A stretch of DNA of 40,534 bases from Levilactobacillus yonginensis (GTDB lineage: Bacteria > Bacillota > Bacilli > Lactobacillales > Lactobacillaceae), in the NCBI RefSeq assembly GCF_964065165.1, contig NZ_OZ061552.1:1-40534 (forward strand). Direction: 5' to 3'. The position numbers and the translations under genes were made by a program. A model generated the notes under the pieces. It did no database searches and was not told the DNA's origin. It saw only the letters and a program-made list of their open reading frames with translations. Shown in pieces: positions 34,192 to 40,403 of the stretch (within the stretch, counting starts at the first letter, position 1; each line of letters starts with the position of its first letter).

Positions 34192-34299
34192 TTGACATTA
34201 TATTAAATAGATGTTAGTCTACATTAAGAGATTTCTTTAAAGTTGGTTTTCTTCCTTCTTTGAAGATTGGACGCTCCTTCAAGCAGGGCGTCCTTTTTT
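34192..34299 (+). ncRNA. Candidate small RNA: promoter followed closely by terminator
   Basis: TTGACA (34192-34197) and TAGTCT (34215-34220) are spaced by 17 bp and would start RNA near 34228. The terminator GGACGC / GCGTCC with six T ends at 34299. The transcript would be about 70 nt with no start codon in a good context. It may equally be the end of an upstream transcript. Confidence 0.35.
34269..34299 (+). terminator. Intrinsic terminator upstream of S-layer gene
   Basis: GGACGC (34269-34274) pairs with GCGTCC (34288-34293), followed by six T. With the next terminator it insulates the S-layer gene from upstream transcription. Confidence 0.8.
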
Positions 34300-34380
34300 G
34301 TTACAAATATTTCATCGTCATTGCTTTTTTGCTACATATAAGATATAATTATTCCTGCATAGATGAATCCATGATTTCTT

Positions 34381-34411
34381 CCCTTCCGCTGACCTGTTGA
34401 AGGGTTTTTTT
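34381..34411 (+). terminator. Second intrinsic terminator upstream of S-layer gene
   Basis: CCCTTC (34381-34386) pairs with GAAGGG (34399-34404), followed by seven T. It lies about 55 bp upstream of the -35 box of the S-layer promoter. Confidence 0.8.
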
Positions 34412-34464
34412 ATGCACTTTTTTTGGTAGTTGTGACTTTTTTGTGAATTTGTTAAAGTTTTCTT

Positions 34465-34493
34465 TTGGCATAGTTGGTAACGTATGCTATAAT
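34465..34493 (+). promoter_or_regulatory. Strong extended -10 promoter of the S-layer gene
   Basis: TTGGCA (34465-34470), a 17-bp spacer and TATAAT (34488-34493) preceded by TG form a near-consensus promoter. Transcription should start near 34500, leaving a leader of about 70 nt before ATG 34569, with AGGAGG at a good distance. Such strength fits an abundant surface protein expressed in the lysogen. Confidence 0.88.
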
Positions 34494-34568
34494 TGCCATT
34501 AGCAAGAATGATTGTGGACATTTACATAATGTTTTTGCTAAAAAGAAATTATTAGGAGGTTTTCATCT

Positions 34569-36068
34569 ATGCGTTCATCATTCGCAAAATCTATTTATGT
34601 AGGCGCTGCAGTGTTAGGTTTAGCTGGTCTTTCAGCTGTTACTACCACTACTGCAAGTGCTAAGAGCTATGCAACTGCCGGTGCTTACAGCAAGCTGACT
34701 ACTGACGCTACTAAGCGTAACGTAGAAGCTACTGGTACTAACGCACTTTACACTAAGCCTGGTACTGTTAAGGGTGCTAAGGTAGTTGCTTCTAAGGCAA
34801 CGATGGCTAAGTTAGCTTCTTCTAAGAAGTCTGCTGACTACTTCCGTGCTTACGGTGTTAAGACCACTAACCGTGGTTCTGTCTACTACCGTGTTGTAAC
34901 GATGGACCAAAAGTACCGTGGTTATGTTTACGGTGGTAAGGTTGCCGACACCTTTGGTGGTGGTATCAAGGCCGCTGAAACGACTACTGCTAACACGACT
35001 GACAGCATGATTGGTAAGACTGTTACTTTCACTAATCCTGGTACTAAGAATGTTACTTGGACTGCGCCTAAGTACACTCAATACAAGTCTGGTGCTTCTA
35101 AAGTTGTTAAGAACACCACTCCTTTCGCCGGTGACACTTTAAAGGTCACTAAGGCTGAAACTAAGACTCGTGAAGGCTCATTATACTACTACGTTGAAGA
35201 CCAACAAAACCCTACGGTTAATGGTTGGATCTACAGTAAGGCCGTTACTACCGATACTAAGGTTGCCTTCAACCAAGCTACTGATGTTAAGGTTAACTTC
35301 ACTAACGATGGTAAGACCGTTGCTTCTGGTGTTCTCCAAAACCTGTTAGCCGACTCCACTAAGAAGGCTGCTAATGCTGTTGGTACTGCTGTTGGTACTG
35401 ATGCTACTGCCAAGGCTACTACTTGGGTTGATACTAAATTGCAAGGTACCGGTTACACTTACGATAAGACTTCAAACGCCAACGCTGCTGCTTTGTTAGC
35501 TGCTAAAACAGGTGACACGATCACCTTGAGTGTAAACAAAGGTACTACTGTAACTAGCACTATTTTTGCATACGGCAAAGAAAATGGTACTGATACCAAG
35601 TCTAACCCAACTGTAACTTTCACTAAGCTTTCTTCATTAAGTGCTACTCAAATTAAAAGTTACACTAACGCCGTAGCTGCCGCTGAAAAGGCTGCCGCTG
35701 AAAAGGCAGATTACTCATCTGTTAACTATAAAAATTATGGTTCAAAAGTTGTACTCCCTAGCTTGACTACTGGTTTCTCTGGTACTCAAGGTGCTGGCTT
35801 CACTTCAGCTGACTTAACTACTTTTGCTAACAACAACAAGTTGGGTACTTTGTACTCACCAACGTTCTATGTAGCTAAAAGTGGTGATAATGCTGAAGCT
35901 GTTAAGGGACAAACTCCTGTTAAGGCATACGTTAAGTACACTTTGACTAGTGCTAACAAGGGGACTTACGGTGACAAGGCTCAATTGTTCTACACCGCAG
36001 AAACTGTTTATGGTAGTGACTCACCTGTAAAGGTAACTGCTAATACCGGTAACGCAATCTTTGGTTAA
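34569..36068 (+). CDS. slp: S-layer protein of the Levilactobacillus brevis type (cargo gene)
   Basis: A 499-residue secreted protein. Residues 1-31 are a signal peptide: charged start (MRSSFAKS), hydrophobic core, cleavage after ASA. The next 120 residues ([71 protein letters not shown]) are, as far as I recall, almost identical to the wall-binding domain of L. brevis S-layer proteins. The rest is Thr/Ala/Lys-rich beta sequence that would form the lattice and is usually variable. Codons are strongly biased (AAG, ACT, GGT, GCT), as in highly expressed host genes and unlike neighbouring phage genes. It has its own promoter and terminators. Role in the phage life is inferred: changed surface, receptor masking or adhesion. 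Confidence 0.9.
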   Translation: MRSSFAKSIYVGAAVLGLAGLSAVTTTTASAKSYATAGAYSKLTTDATKRNVEATGTNALYTKPGTVKGAKVVASKATMAKLASSKKSADYFRAYGVKTTNRGSVYYRVVTMDQKYRGYVYGGKVADTFGGGIKAAETTTANTTDSMIGKTVTFTNPGTKNVTWTAPKYTQYKSGASKVVKNTTPFAGDTLKVTKAETKTREGSLYYYVEDQQNPTVNGWIYSKAVTTDTKVAFNQATDVKVNFTNDGKTVASGVLQNLLADSTKKAANAVGTAVGTDATAKATTWVDTKLQGTGYTYDKTSNANAAALLAAKTGDTITLSVNKGTTVTSTIFAYGKENGTDTKSNPTVTFTKLSSLSATQIKSYTNAVAAAEKAAAEKADYSSVNYKNYGSKVVLPSLTTGFSGTQGAGFTSADLTTFANNNKLGTLYSPTFYVAKSGDNAEAVKGQTPVKAYVKYTLTSANKGTYGDKAQLFYTAETVYGSDSPVKVTANTGNAIFG

Positions 36069-36102
36069 TCTTTAGATTAAATTCTAAATTAATTCTAGAT
36101 AG

Positions 36103-36141
36103 AAAAGGGCTTAATTCGCAAAAACGAATTAAGCCCTTTTT
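36103..36141 (+). terminator. Terminator of the S-layer gene
   Basis: AAAAGGGCTTAATTCG and CGAATTAAGCCCTTTT form a perfect long stem with a 6-nt loop and a T-run. The long stem would also protect the mRNA 3' end. The A-run on the other side makes it bidirectional. Confidence 0.93.
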
Positions 36142-36193
36142 GCATTATTTGAAGTTTGTCAAATGGTGTTGAAGGATAGTTTCTATCCTTTGG

Positions 36194-36221
36194 AGATCTC
36201 CTCGTGTGGGAGATCTTTTTT
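36194..36221 (+). terminator. Second terminator after the S-layer gene
   Basis: AGATCTCC (36194-36201) pairs with GGAGATCT (36209-36216) around a 7-nt loop and is followed by T residues to 36221. It backs up the previous terminator. Confidence 0.75.
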
Positions 36222-36470
36222 GTTGTTTTATTAGTTGCGGCGTTTAATCTGGTATGTTGTCTGAATATCGTACTTGAAGGCATAACAAATAAGCCTACCA
36301 TCGTGACGTTATTGTGGTAGATAATCTAGGCAATCAGCTGGTAGACGCGTGTGAACATAGTAATTTAAGTGTATTATCTAGTTGAGACATCTATTCCTAC
36401 CCCGCTTATCTTGAGTTTCGTCGCTTAAAGCATAGCACTAGGGAGGCTTAGATGCCTTTTTTTGTTATCA
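36222..36470. other. Non-coding gap between cargo region and repressor transcript end
   Basis: I see no gene in these 250 bases. A weak hairpin AGGC / GCCT with seven T lies near 36443-36463 on the plus strand. Open frames on either strand here lack ribosome binding sites. Confidence 0.4.
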
Positions 36471-36528
36471 AAAAGGGCCTAGTACTTTTGGAATGTAAAT
36501 ACTTTCCAACACCAAAAATTCTAGACCC
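36470..36528 (-). terminator. Leftward terminator of the repressor transcript
   Basis: On the minus strand GGGTCTAG (36528-36521) pairs with CTAGGCCC (36482-36475), the one non-Watson-Crick pair being a GU only on this strand, with an inner TTGGAA / TTCCAA stem, followed by five U. It lies about 150-210 bp past the repressor stop. Confidence 0.8.
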
Positions 36529-36556
36529 AGTATTCTTCTAATTCAAACGTTGTCAT
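36521..36556 (-). CDS. Possible 11-residue micro-peptide
   Basis: On the minus strand GGAGG (36565-36569) lies 8 nt before an ATG that opens an 11-codon frame, MTTFELEEYWV, ending at a TAG that is part of the terminator stem. The ribosome binding site is as good as any in the window. No known peptide is recognised. It would be cotranscribed with the repressor. Confidence 0.35.
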   Translation of the reverse strand: MTTFELEEYWV

Positions 36557-36589
36557 AATAGCAACCTCCATATTTAAGTCGTGAATCAA

Positions 36590-36635
36590 CTGATTACATA
36601 GGACTCGGACCCATGACCAACCACCCGGCTAATCA
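36590..36635 (-). other. tRNA 3'-half-like element (T-arm plus acceptor)
   Basis: On the minus strand TGATTAG (36635-36629) pairs at six of seven positions with GTAATCA (36597-36591). The latter directly follows a T-arm: stem ATGGG / CCTAT with loop TCCGAGT. Only 14 nt replace the D and anticodon arms. It lies in the 3' untranslated part of the repressor transcript. It may be a degraded tRNA or an old tRNA attachment core; chance is possible. Confidence 0.35.
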
Positions 36636-36682
36636 AACGTATGTTCTTTTGAAGTGCTAAGAGAAGCCCCCATGTAGGGGAC

Positions 36683-37390
36683 TCATGAGAATACAACGCC
36701 TAATACTTTGACGCCGGTTTCTTTATCAACTTTGATATTAGGATATTTTGGGTTGAGTGATACCAGCGTAGCCTCACCATCAATTACTGACAGCTTTTTC
36801 AGATACGCGCAACCGTCCATAACCGCGGCAATGATCTGACCATCACGGTAATCGTCTTCCTTCTTAACGAAGACAACTTGCTTATCCTGGTAGACAGGTT
36901 CCATTGAGTGGCCGTTGATCTGGAAGGCATAGTCGTAATCGCTAGGGACAGGCTTATGTACGGTTACAGTGAATGGCTTAGTAGAATCGTCAAGGAACTC
37001 ACCCACACCAGCAGAGAGAACACCGCTGGCCGTAATTTCGAGGGTGTCATCGTCTTTGGGGAATTTGATGACGTTAGAGCTATTAGAAGATGCTAGCTTT
37101 TCCCTTGCAAATGAATAAACATCTTTTTGCTGGTCAACAGATAGTTTAGAAACGACTTTCAAAATCATATTGGCATAATCATCATCGGCACCGTACATTA
37201 ATGTTTTTATATCAACATTAAATAAATTGGATAGTCGCTCCAAATCATCGACCATGGGGCTTCTACTACCTGATATCCAACGTGAAATGGCGGAAGTGGT
37301 TTTTCCGAGCTTGCTTCCTAATTCAGCCATGGTCATGTTGTTTTGCTTTCTATAGTAATCAATCATTTGAGGAAGAACTACTTTAGCCAT
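36683..37390 (-). CDS. CI-like repressor, LexA/S24 type
   Basis: About 235 residues. The N-terminus is an HTH_XRE domain (MTMAELGSKLGKTTSAISRWISGSRSP, in two parts). The C-terminal half is an S24 self-cleaving peptidase: SAGVGEF holds the Ala-Gly cut site, INGHSMEP the Ser nucleophile and CAYLKKL the Lys. It should hold the lytic promoter off and be cleaved upon RecA activation, linking induction to DNA damage. The start is the second Met (37390), about 10 nt after AAAGGA; the first Met (37399) is too close. A weak leftward terminator-like hairpin (AGTCCCC / GGGGGCT) lies right at the stop. Confidence 0.92.
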   Translation of the reverse strand: MAKVVLPQMIDYYRKQNNMTMAELGSKLGKTTSAISRWISGSRSPMVDDLERLSNLFNVDIKTLMYGADDDYANMILKVVSKLSVDQQKDVYSFAREKLASSNSSNVIKFPKDDDTLEITASGVLSAGVGEFLDDSTKPFTVTVHKPVPSDYDYAFQINGHSMEPVYQDKQVVFVKKEDDYRDGQIIAAVMDGCAYLKKLSVIDGEATLVSLNPKYPNIKVDKETGVKVLGVVFS

Positions 37391-37441
37391 GTTTACCATT
37401 CCTTTCAGAACTTTTTTATTACTACTTTAGTTTAACATTTT

Positions 37442-37501
37442 TCGACAAATAGGCAATATATTTTTTGACAAATCGGCAATTTTTTATTGACAAATTGGCA
37501 A
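37442..37501. promoter_or_regulatory. Three-operator region between repressor and cro
   Basis: Three 15-bp sites at 37442-37456, 37465-37479 and 37487-37501 match TTGACAAATNGGCAA. The pattern TTGNCAANTTGNCAA is close to a perfect palindrome, as expected for a dimeric repressor. Spacing is 23 and 22 bp, about two helical turns, so dimers would stack on one face. The last site contains the -35 box of the rightward promoter. Confidence 0.85.
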
Positions 37502-37514
37502 CAAGACATATACT
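37487..37514 (+). promoter_or_regulatory. Rightward early promoter (PR-like)
   Basis: TTGACA (37487-37492, inside the third operator), a 16-bp spacer and TATACT (37509-37514). RNA should start near 37521, 24 bp before cro. Repressor bound to the third operator would block it. Confidence 0.75.
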
Positions 37515-37544
37515 AGATATTGTAATAAAGAAGGAGGCAAGGCG

Positions 37545-37781
37545 ATGGGAAAGACATATAAGCCATTAGACGAAAAGCTTGTATCTACTGGTTTGAGAAT
37601 GAATTATATTGCCGATAAAATGGGAATTGATATTTCTTATCTATATAAGCTGAGAGTTAATCCATCCAATATATCAGCAATACAGCTTGACAAAATGGCA
37701 AATGCTACGGGCATAGACTTTTTAGTCTTATTGTCTGTAGTAAAAAAATTTAATCGTGAAGTTGACAAATTGGCAAGCTGA
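37545..37781 (+). CDS. Cro-like transcriptional regulator
   Basis: A 78-residue protein divergent from the repressor. It has a compact HTH: LRMNYIADKMGIDISYLYKLRV with the recognition helix in DISYLYKL, then SNISAIQLDKMANATGIDF. GAAGGAGG precedes the start. It should compete for the same operators and start the lytic programme. Its last codons contain a fourth copy of the operator. Confidence 0.88.
   Translation: MGKTYKPLDEKLVSTGLRMNYIADKMGIDISYLYKLRVNPSNISAIQLDKMANATGIDFLVLLSVVKKFNREVDKLAS
37762..37776. promoter_or_regulatory. Fourth operator copy inside the end of cro
   Basis: TTGACAAATTGGCAA, identical to the third site, lies 260 bp downstream of it and inside the cro coding end. It could allow looping between repressor molecules or block a second promoter that would drive the antirepressor. 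Confidence 0.7.
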
Positions 37782-37800
37782 CTAGAAAGGAATGATCCAC

Positions 37801-37827
37801 ATGAAGGAAGTGACTTTACAAGCGTAG
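37801..37827 (+). pseudogene. Eight-codon open frame, probable gene remnant or leader
   Basis: ATG 37801 follows the same GAAAGGAATGATCCAC leader used by the gene at 38946, but the frame stops at TAG after MKEVTLQA. It may be the start of a lost early gene or a leader peptide for the palindrome region downstream. Confidence 0.35.
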
Positions 37828-37849
37828 TTGGAACCACGGTTGTTTGGCT

Positions 37850-38109
37850 CCCCAAAATTGGGGGTCGAAAATTAGGCCACGAAAGCAACCTATCACGTCA
37901 TCTTAACGGGTCAGCTAATGCACCAAGTTAGTACGTTGGCAGATCAAAATTGAGCCACGAAGGCGACTTACGACCGCAGATAGTACAGCGGAAAATTCCG
38001 CTCAATAACTCGGCTGAAAGATGTGTCCAATTTTGGACAGACATACTACCTAAGTACCGCTGAAAATTCAGCTCTATAGCTCGGTTGAAAGATGTCCCCA
38101 ATTTTGGGG
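37850..38109. repeat. Array of five small palindromes with AAAATT/AATTTT cores
   Basis: Palindromes at 37850-37863 (CCCC arms), 37987-38002 (AGCGG/CCGCT), 38025-38038 (GTCC/GGAC), 38059-38072 (GCTG/CAGC) and 38096-38109 (CCCC/GGGG). The last four form two imperfect tandem units of about 70 bp; arms differ between units but stay complementary. A further repeated segment with GCCACGAA occurs at about 37876 and 37954. No coding frame survives, so the 37782-38162 gap is a structured non-coding region. Confidence 0.75.
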
Positions 38110-38162
38110 AGATGTTTATCGAAACCATTGATGAGCAGACAGTATAGAAAGGAATGATACAA

Positions 38163-38885
38163 ATGAATGAATTAATTAAAACTTTTAAGCAAGATGATGG
38201 TTCCGTTGTCGTTGACGGTCGTGACTTACATGATTTTCTTGAAGTTAAAGAACGCTATAACGATTGGTTTAAAGATATGCAGAAGTATGGATTCACTGAA
38301 AACGTTGATTTCATTAGTTTTACTGGAAAAAGAGTAAAACCTAGTGGTGGTCGTCCACAGGTAAATCATGCTTTGACTTTGGATATGGCAAAAGAGCTAT
38401 CCATGATTCAACGAACTAAGAAAGGTAAGCAAGCTCGTAAATATTTCATTTCCATGGAAAAGCAAGCTAAATCCAAACAGCAACTACCATTGCCGAAAGA
38501 TTACCCAAGTGCATTACGAGCCTTGGCTGATTCGATGGAAGAGAATCAGAAGCTTAAGCCGGCTGCGGATTACACTCAAAAGATCCTTGCTAATCCAGGA
38601 TTAGAAACAATCTCGGTAATTGCTAAGAACTTCGGCTACTCACCGTGTGAGTTTAACAAGCTGCTGCATGGATTAGGCATTCAATACAAGCAAGGCAAAA
38701 CATGGCTACTGTATGCCAAGTATCAGGATAAAGGCTACACACACGTTGAGCCTTACGGATACACCAACAGTGATGGCATCGAAAAGGTTCGCAACACAAT
38801 GAAGTGGACGCAAAAAGGGCAACGTTTCCTTTATGACTTTCTCGAATCAAAGGGAATTATGCCTAAAGTTGAGCAGACAGCATAG
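38163..38885 (+). CDS. Antirepressor, AntA-type N-terminus with ANT/KilAC-like C-terminus
   Basis: About 240 residues. The first 110 match the AntA/AntB domain: VVVDGRDLHDFLEVKERYND, WFKDMQKYGFTENVDF, ALTLDMAKELSMIQRTKKG. Residues 130-240 match the KilAC/ANT C-terminal DNA-binding domain: ETISVIAKNFGYSPCEFNKLL, GKTWLLYAKYQDKGY, MKWTQKGQRFLYDFL. ATG 38163 is 9 nt after AAAGGA; ATG 38154 is too close. Known members counteract CI and promote lytic growth. Confidence 0.9.
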   Translation: MNELIKTFKQDDGSVVVDGRDLHDFLEVKERYNDWFKDMQKYGFTENVDFISFTGKRVKPSGGRPQVNHALTLDMAKELSMIQRTKKGKQARKYFISMEKQAKSKQQLPLPKDYPSALRALADSMEENQKLKPAADYTQKILANPGLETISVIAKNFGYSPCEFNKLLHGLGIQYKQGKTWLLYAKYQDKGYTHVEPYGYTNSDGIEKVRNTMKWTQKGQRFLYDFLESKGIMPKVEQTA

Positions 38886-38945
38886 CTTTAGAATCTTGGT
38901 AAATCAATAGGGTTAAGAACGTATACACGGAAAGGAATGATCCAC

Positions 38946-39110
38946 ATGAATGAAGTTTATCTGTTAGTTGGCTTTATAGCCTTCTGGCTAACAGTAATTG
39001 TATTGATCGCCTCAGCTGGTTATCAACTACGTAAATCAGTGGTGCGTGCCGGCGGATGGGCACCATTTTGGAAGAACTTTTTTGGAATGGAGGATCAACA
39101 TGAAAATTAA
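38946..39110 (+). CDS. Single-pass membrane protein, 54 aa
   Basis: ATG 38946 after AAAGGA at about 10 nt. Residues 5-25 form one hydrophobic helix (YLLVGFIAFWLTVIVLIASAG), followed by a basic then aromatic tail (WAPFWKNFFGMED). Such small membrane proteins after the antirepressor are frequent in Lactobacillus prophages and could act in superinfection exclusion, but no function is known. It overlaps the next gene by 11 nt. Confidence 0.65.
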   Translation: MNEVYLLVGFIAFWLTVIVLIASAGYQLRKSVVRAGGWAPFWKNFFGMEDQHEN

Positions 39111-39303
39111 TGTTGGTGACAAGGTCAGTTACGAAGATACGTATGCCACAGGTATCAAGATGGTGTCTGCTGGTGTTGGCAAAGTAGTAGAACTCAAGCC
39201 GGACGTTTGCGGAAAGTCGAATAAGCTAATTGCTGTCATTAAGCAGCGTGGCCATGAGCCATTTGAAATGTTCACTAACGGATTGGAGGTCGTCGACCGA
39301 TGA
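39100..39303 (+). CDS. Hypothetical small beta protein, 67 aa
   Basis: ATG 39100 has GGAGG 6 nt upstream and overlaps the membrane protein gene. The product reads as a small beta barrel (MKINVGDKVSYEDTYATG, GVGKVVELKPDVCG, KLIAVIKQRGHEPFEMF). This resembles the short SH3-like proteins of unknown role in phage early regions. A start at 39046 is less likely. Confidence 0.65.
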   Translation: MKINVGDKVSYEDTYATGIKMVSAGVGKVVELKPDVCGKSNKLIAVIKQRGHEPFEMFTNGLEVVDR

Positions 39304-39422
39304 AACTATGGCATAAAAAAAGAGTCCTGACCTGGCCGTCAGAACTCACCAAAAGATTACATGTATCAAGCATTTTCAATATGAATTCTACTCAGAAAGT
39401 GGGGCGTTGGCAATGGCTTTAG
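39300..39422 (+). CDS. Possible small basic protein, 40 aa
   Basis: ATG 39300 overlaps the previous stop (ATGA) with GGAGG 10 nt upstream, and the frame ends inside the start of the next gene, as if translationally coupled on both sides. The 40 residues are basic with many Trp. A reverse-strand terminator hairpin lies inside it, which lowers confidence. Confidence 0.4.
   Translation: MKLWHKKRVLTWPSELTKRLHVSSIFNMNSTQKVGRWQWL
39315..39347 (-). terminator. Reverse-strand terminator in the early operon
   Basis: Seven A (39315-39321) are followed by GAGTCCTGAC and GTCAGAACTC. The one mismatch on the plus strand becomes a GU pair on the minus strand, and the U-tract is on that side, so the element acts on leftward RNA. 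Confidence 0.6.
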
Positions 39423-39703
39423 CACCAGACGCAGCAACGTTTGATTTTGTCCGGTACATGAATCGGCTGGAATCGCAGCCTAAGACGGGACTCATGGTCA
39501 AAGATACCAATGGCGACCCCATGATTTCTGGTGAAACTTATTGGGAAGCAGAAGGCCAATATGTGCCAACCGATGAAGATTCAATGCACGACTTTTTAGA
39601 TGCTGAGGGTGAGGATTATGGAACCCAGATTGATTGGGACTATGACCATCTGGCAACCCTCTTGAAAGATTTTAAAAGTGCGGAGGTGATCTCATGGACG
39701 TAG
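39413..39703 (+). CDS. Hypothetical acidic protein, 96 aa
   Basis: ATG 39413 has GTGGGG about 8 nt upstream; TTG 39407 is the alternative. The product is acidic (many Asp and Glu between residues 45 and 85), with FVRYMNRLESQPKTG near the start. It may be a DNA mimic by charge, but that is speculation. No family recognised. It overlaps the next gene by 10 nt. Confidence 0.6.
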   Translation: MALAPDAATFDFVRYMNRLESQPKTGLMVKDTNGDPMISGETYWEAEGQYVPTDEDSMHDFLDAEGEDYGTQIDWDYDHLATLLKDFKSAEVISWT

Positions 39704-39906
39704 TCAAGGTACACACAAGCAGCCGTTTTCAGCCTAAAGCAGTGGTCGTTAGTAACTTAGCTGAATTAGATGACATTAAATCCGATCTATTCAAAGAAGT
39801 TCAACTGTTGGCCGAGAATGATCGACTTAGCAATGATGAGATTGATCGTCTATACAGTATCAGCGACGAGCTTGTTGCCTGGTCACCCAATTTGGAGGAG
39901 GAATAA
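39694..39906 (+). CDS. Hypothetical acidic protein, 70 aa
   Basis: ATG 39694 after GGAGGTG. The product has a short beta N-terminus (VVKVHTSSRFQPKAVVV) and two acidic helices (LAELDDIKSDLFKEVQLLAE; DEIDRLYSISDELVAW). It is 2 nt from the Gp157 gene and part of the recombination operon. Function unknown. Confidence 0.65.
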   Translation: MDVVKVHTSSRFQPKAVVVSNLAELDDIKSDLFKEVQLLAENDRLSNDEIDRLYSISDELVAWSPNLEEE

Positions 39907-39908
39907 GC

Positions 39909-40394
39909 ATGAATCTATACGAACTTGATGGCAATTTATTGAATGTCGTTGAATTAGCCAGCAGTGCCAAACCAGAAGATCAGCAGCTGTTCGATGACAC
40001 AATTGAGAGCTTGCAAGATAGCATCGCTGACAAAGCAATTGACTACGGCAAAGTTATTAAGCAGCTGGTAGCTGACAAAAAGCAACTGACAGACAAAATT
40101 AAACACGACCAAGAACGAAATCGTGCGCTGTCCAACAATATTAGTCGGTTGAAATTGGCACTACAGCACGCGATGGAAACAGCAGGCAAGGACAAAATCA
40201 AAGATATTGACTTGTCTATTTGGATTCAAAATAACCCCGTTAGTGTTGCTGTGACGGACGATAAACTTATTCCTGGTGAATTTACTGAGGTAGAAAAGAA
40301 ACTGAATAAAGCGGCTATTAAACAGGCGCTCAATGATGGTGAAGAGGTTCCCGGCGCCAAGCTGGTACAGACACGGTCAATTCGAATTAAGTAG
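39909..40394 (+). CDS. Siphovirus Gp157 family protein
   Basis: A 161-residue protein with the Gp157 pattern: an N-terminal LYELDGNLLNVVELA helix, a long central coiled coil with AIDYGKVIKQLVADKKQLTDKI, and a C-terminal beta part with SIWIQNNPVSVAVTDD, IPGEFT and IKQALNDGEEVPGAKLVQ. In other phages Gp157 has been linked to resistance to infection, but its usual place is beside SSB and ERF, as here. GGAGGA precedes the start. Confidence 0.9.
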   Translation: MNLYELDGNLLNVVELASSAKPEDQQLFDDTIESLQDSIADKAIDYGKVIKQLVADKKQLTDKIKHDQERNRALSNNISRLKLALQHAMETAGKDKIKDIDLSIWIQNNPVSVAVTDDKLIPGEFTEVEKKLNKAAIKQALNDGEEVPGAKLVQTRSIRIK

Positions 40395-40403
40395 GAGGAA
40401 GTT

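Noticed and set aside
34318..34521. Leftward 67-codon ORF upstream of the S-layer gene
   Set aside because: It covers the S-layer promoter and a terminator; Lys/Asn-rich text reflects AT-rich DNA.
37801..38150. Frame from ATG 37801 in which every stop could be read as Trp, giving a protein-like sequence
   Set aside because: Six stops would need recoding, neighbouring genes use the normal code, and similar peptides appear in different frames because the DNA itself is repeated. The palindromes explain the pattern better.
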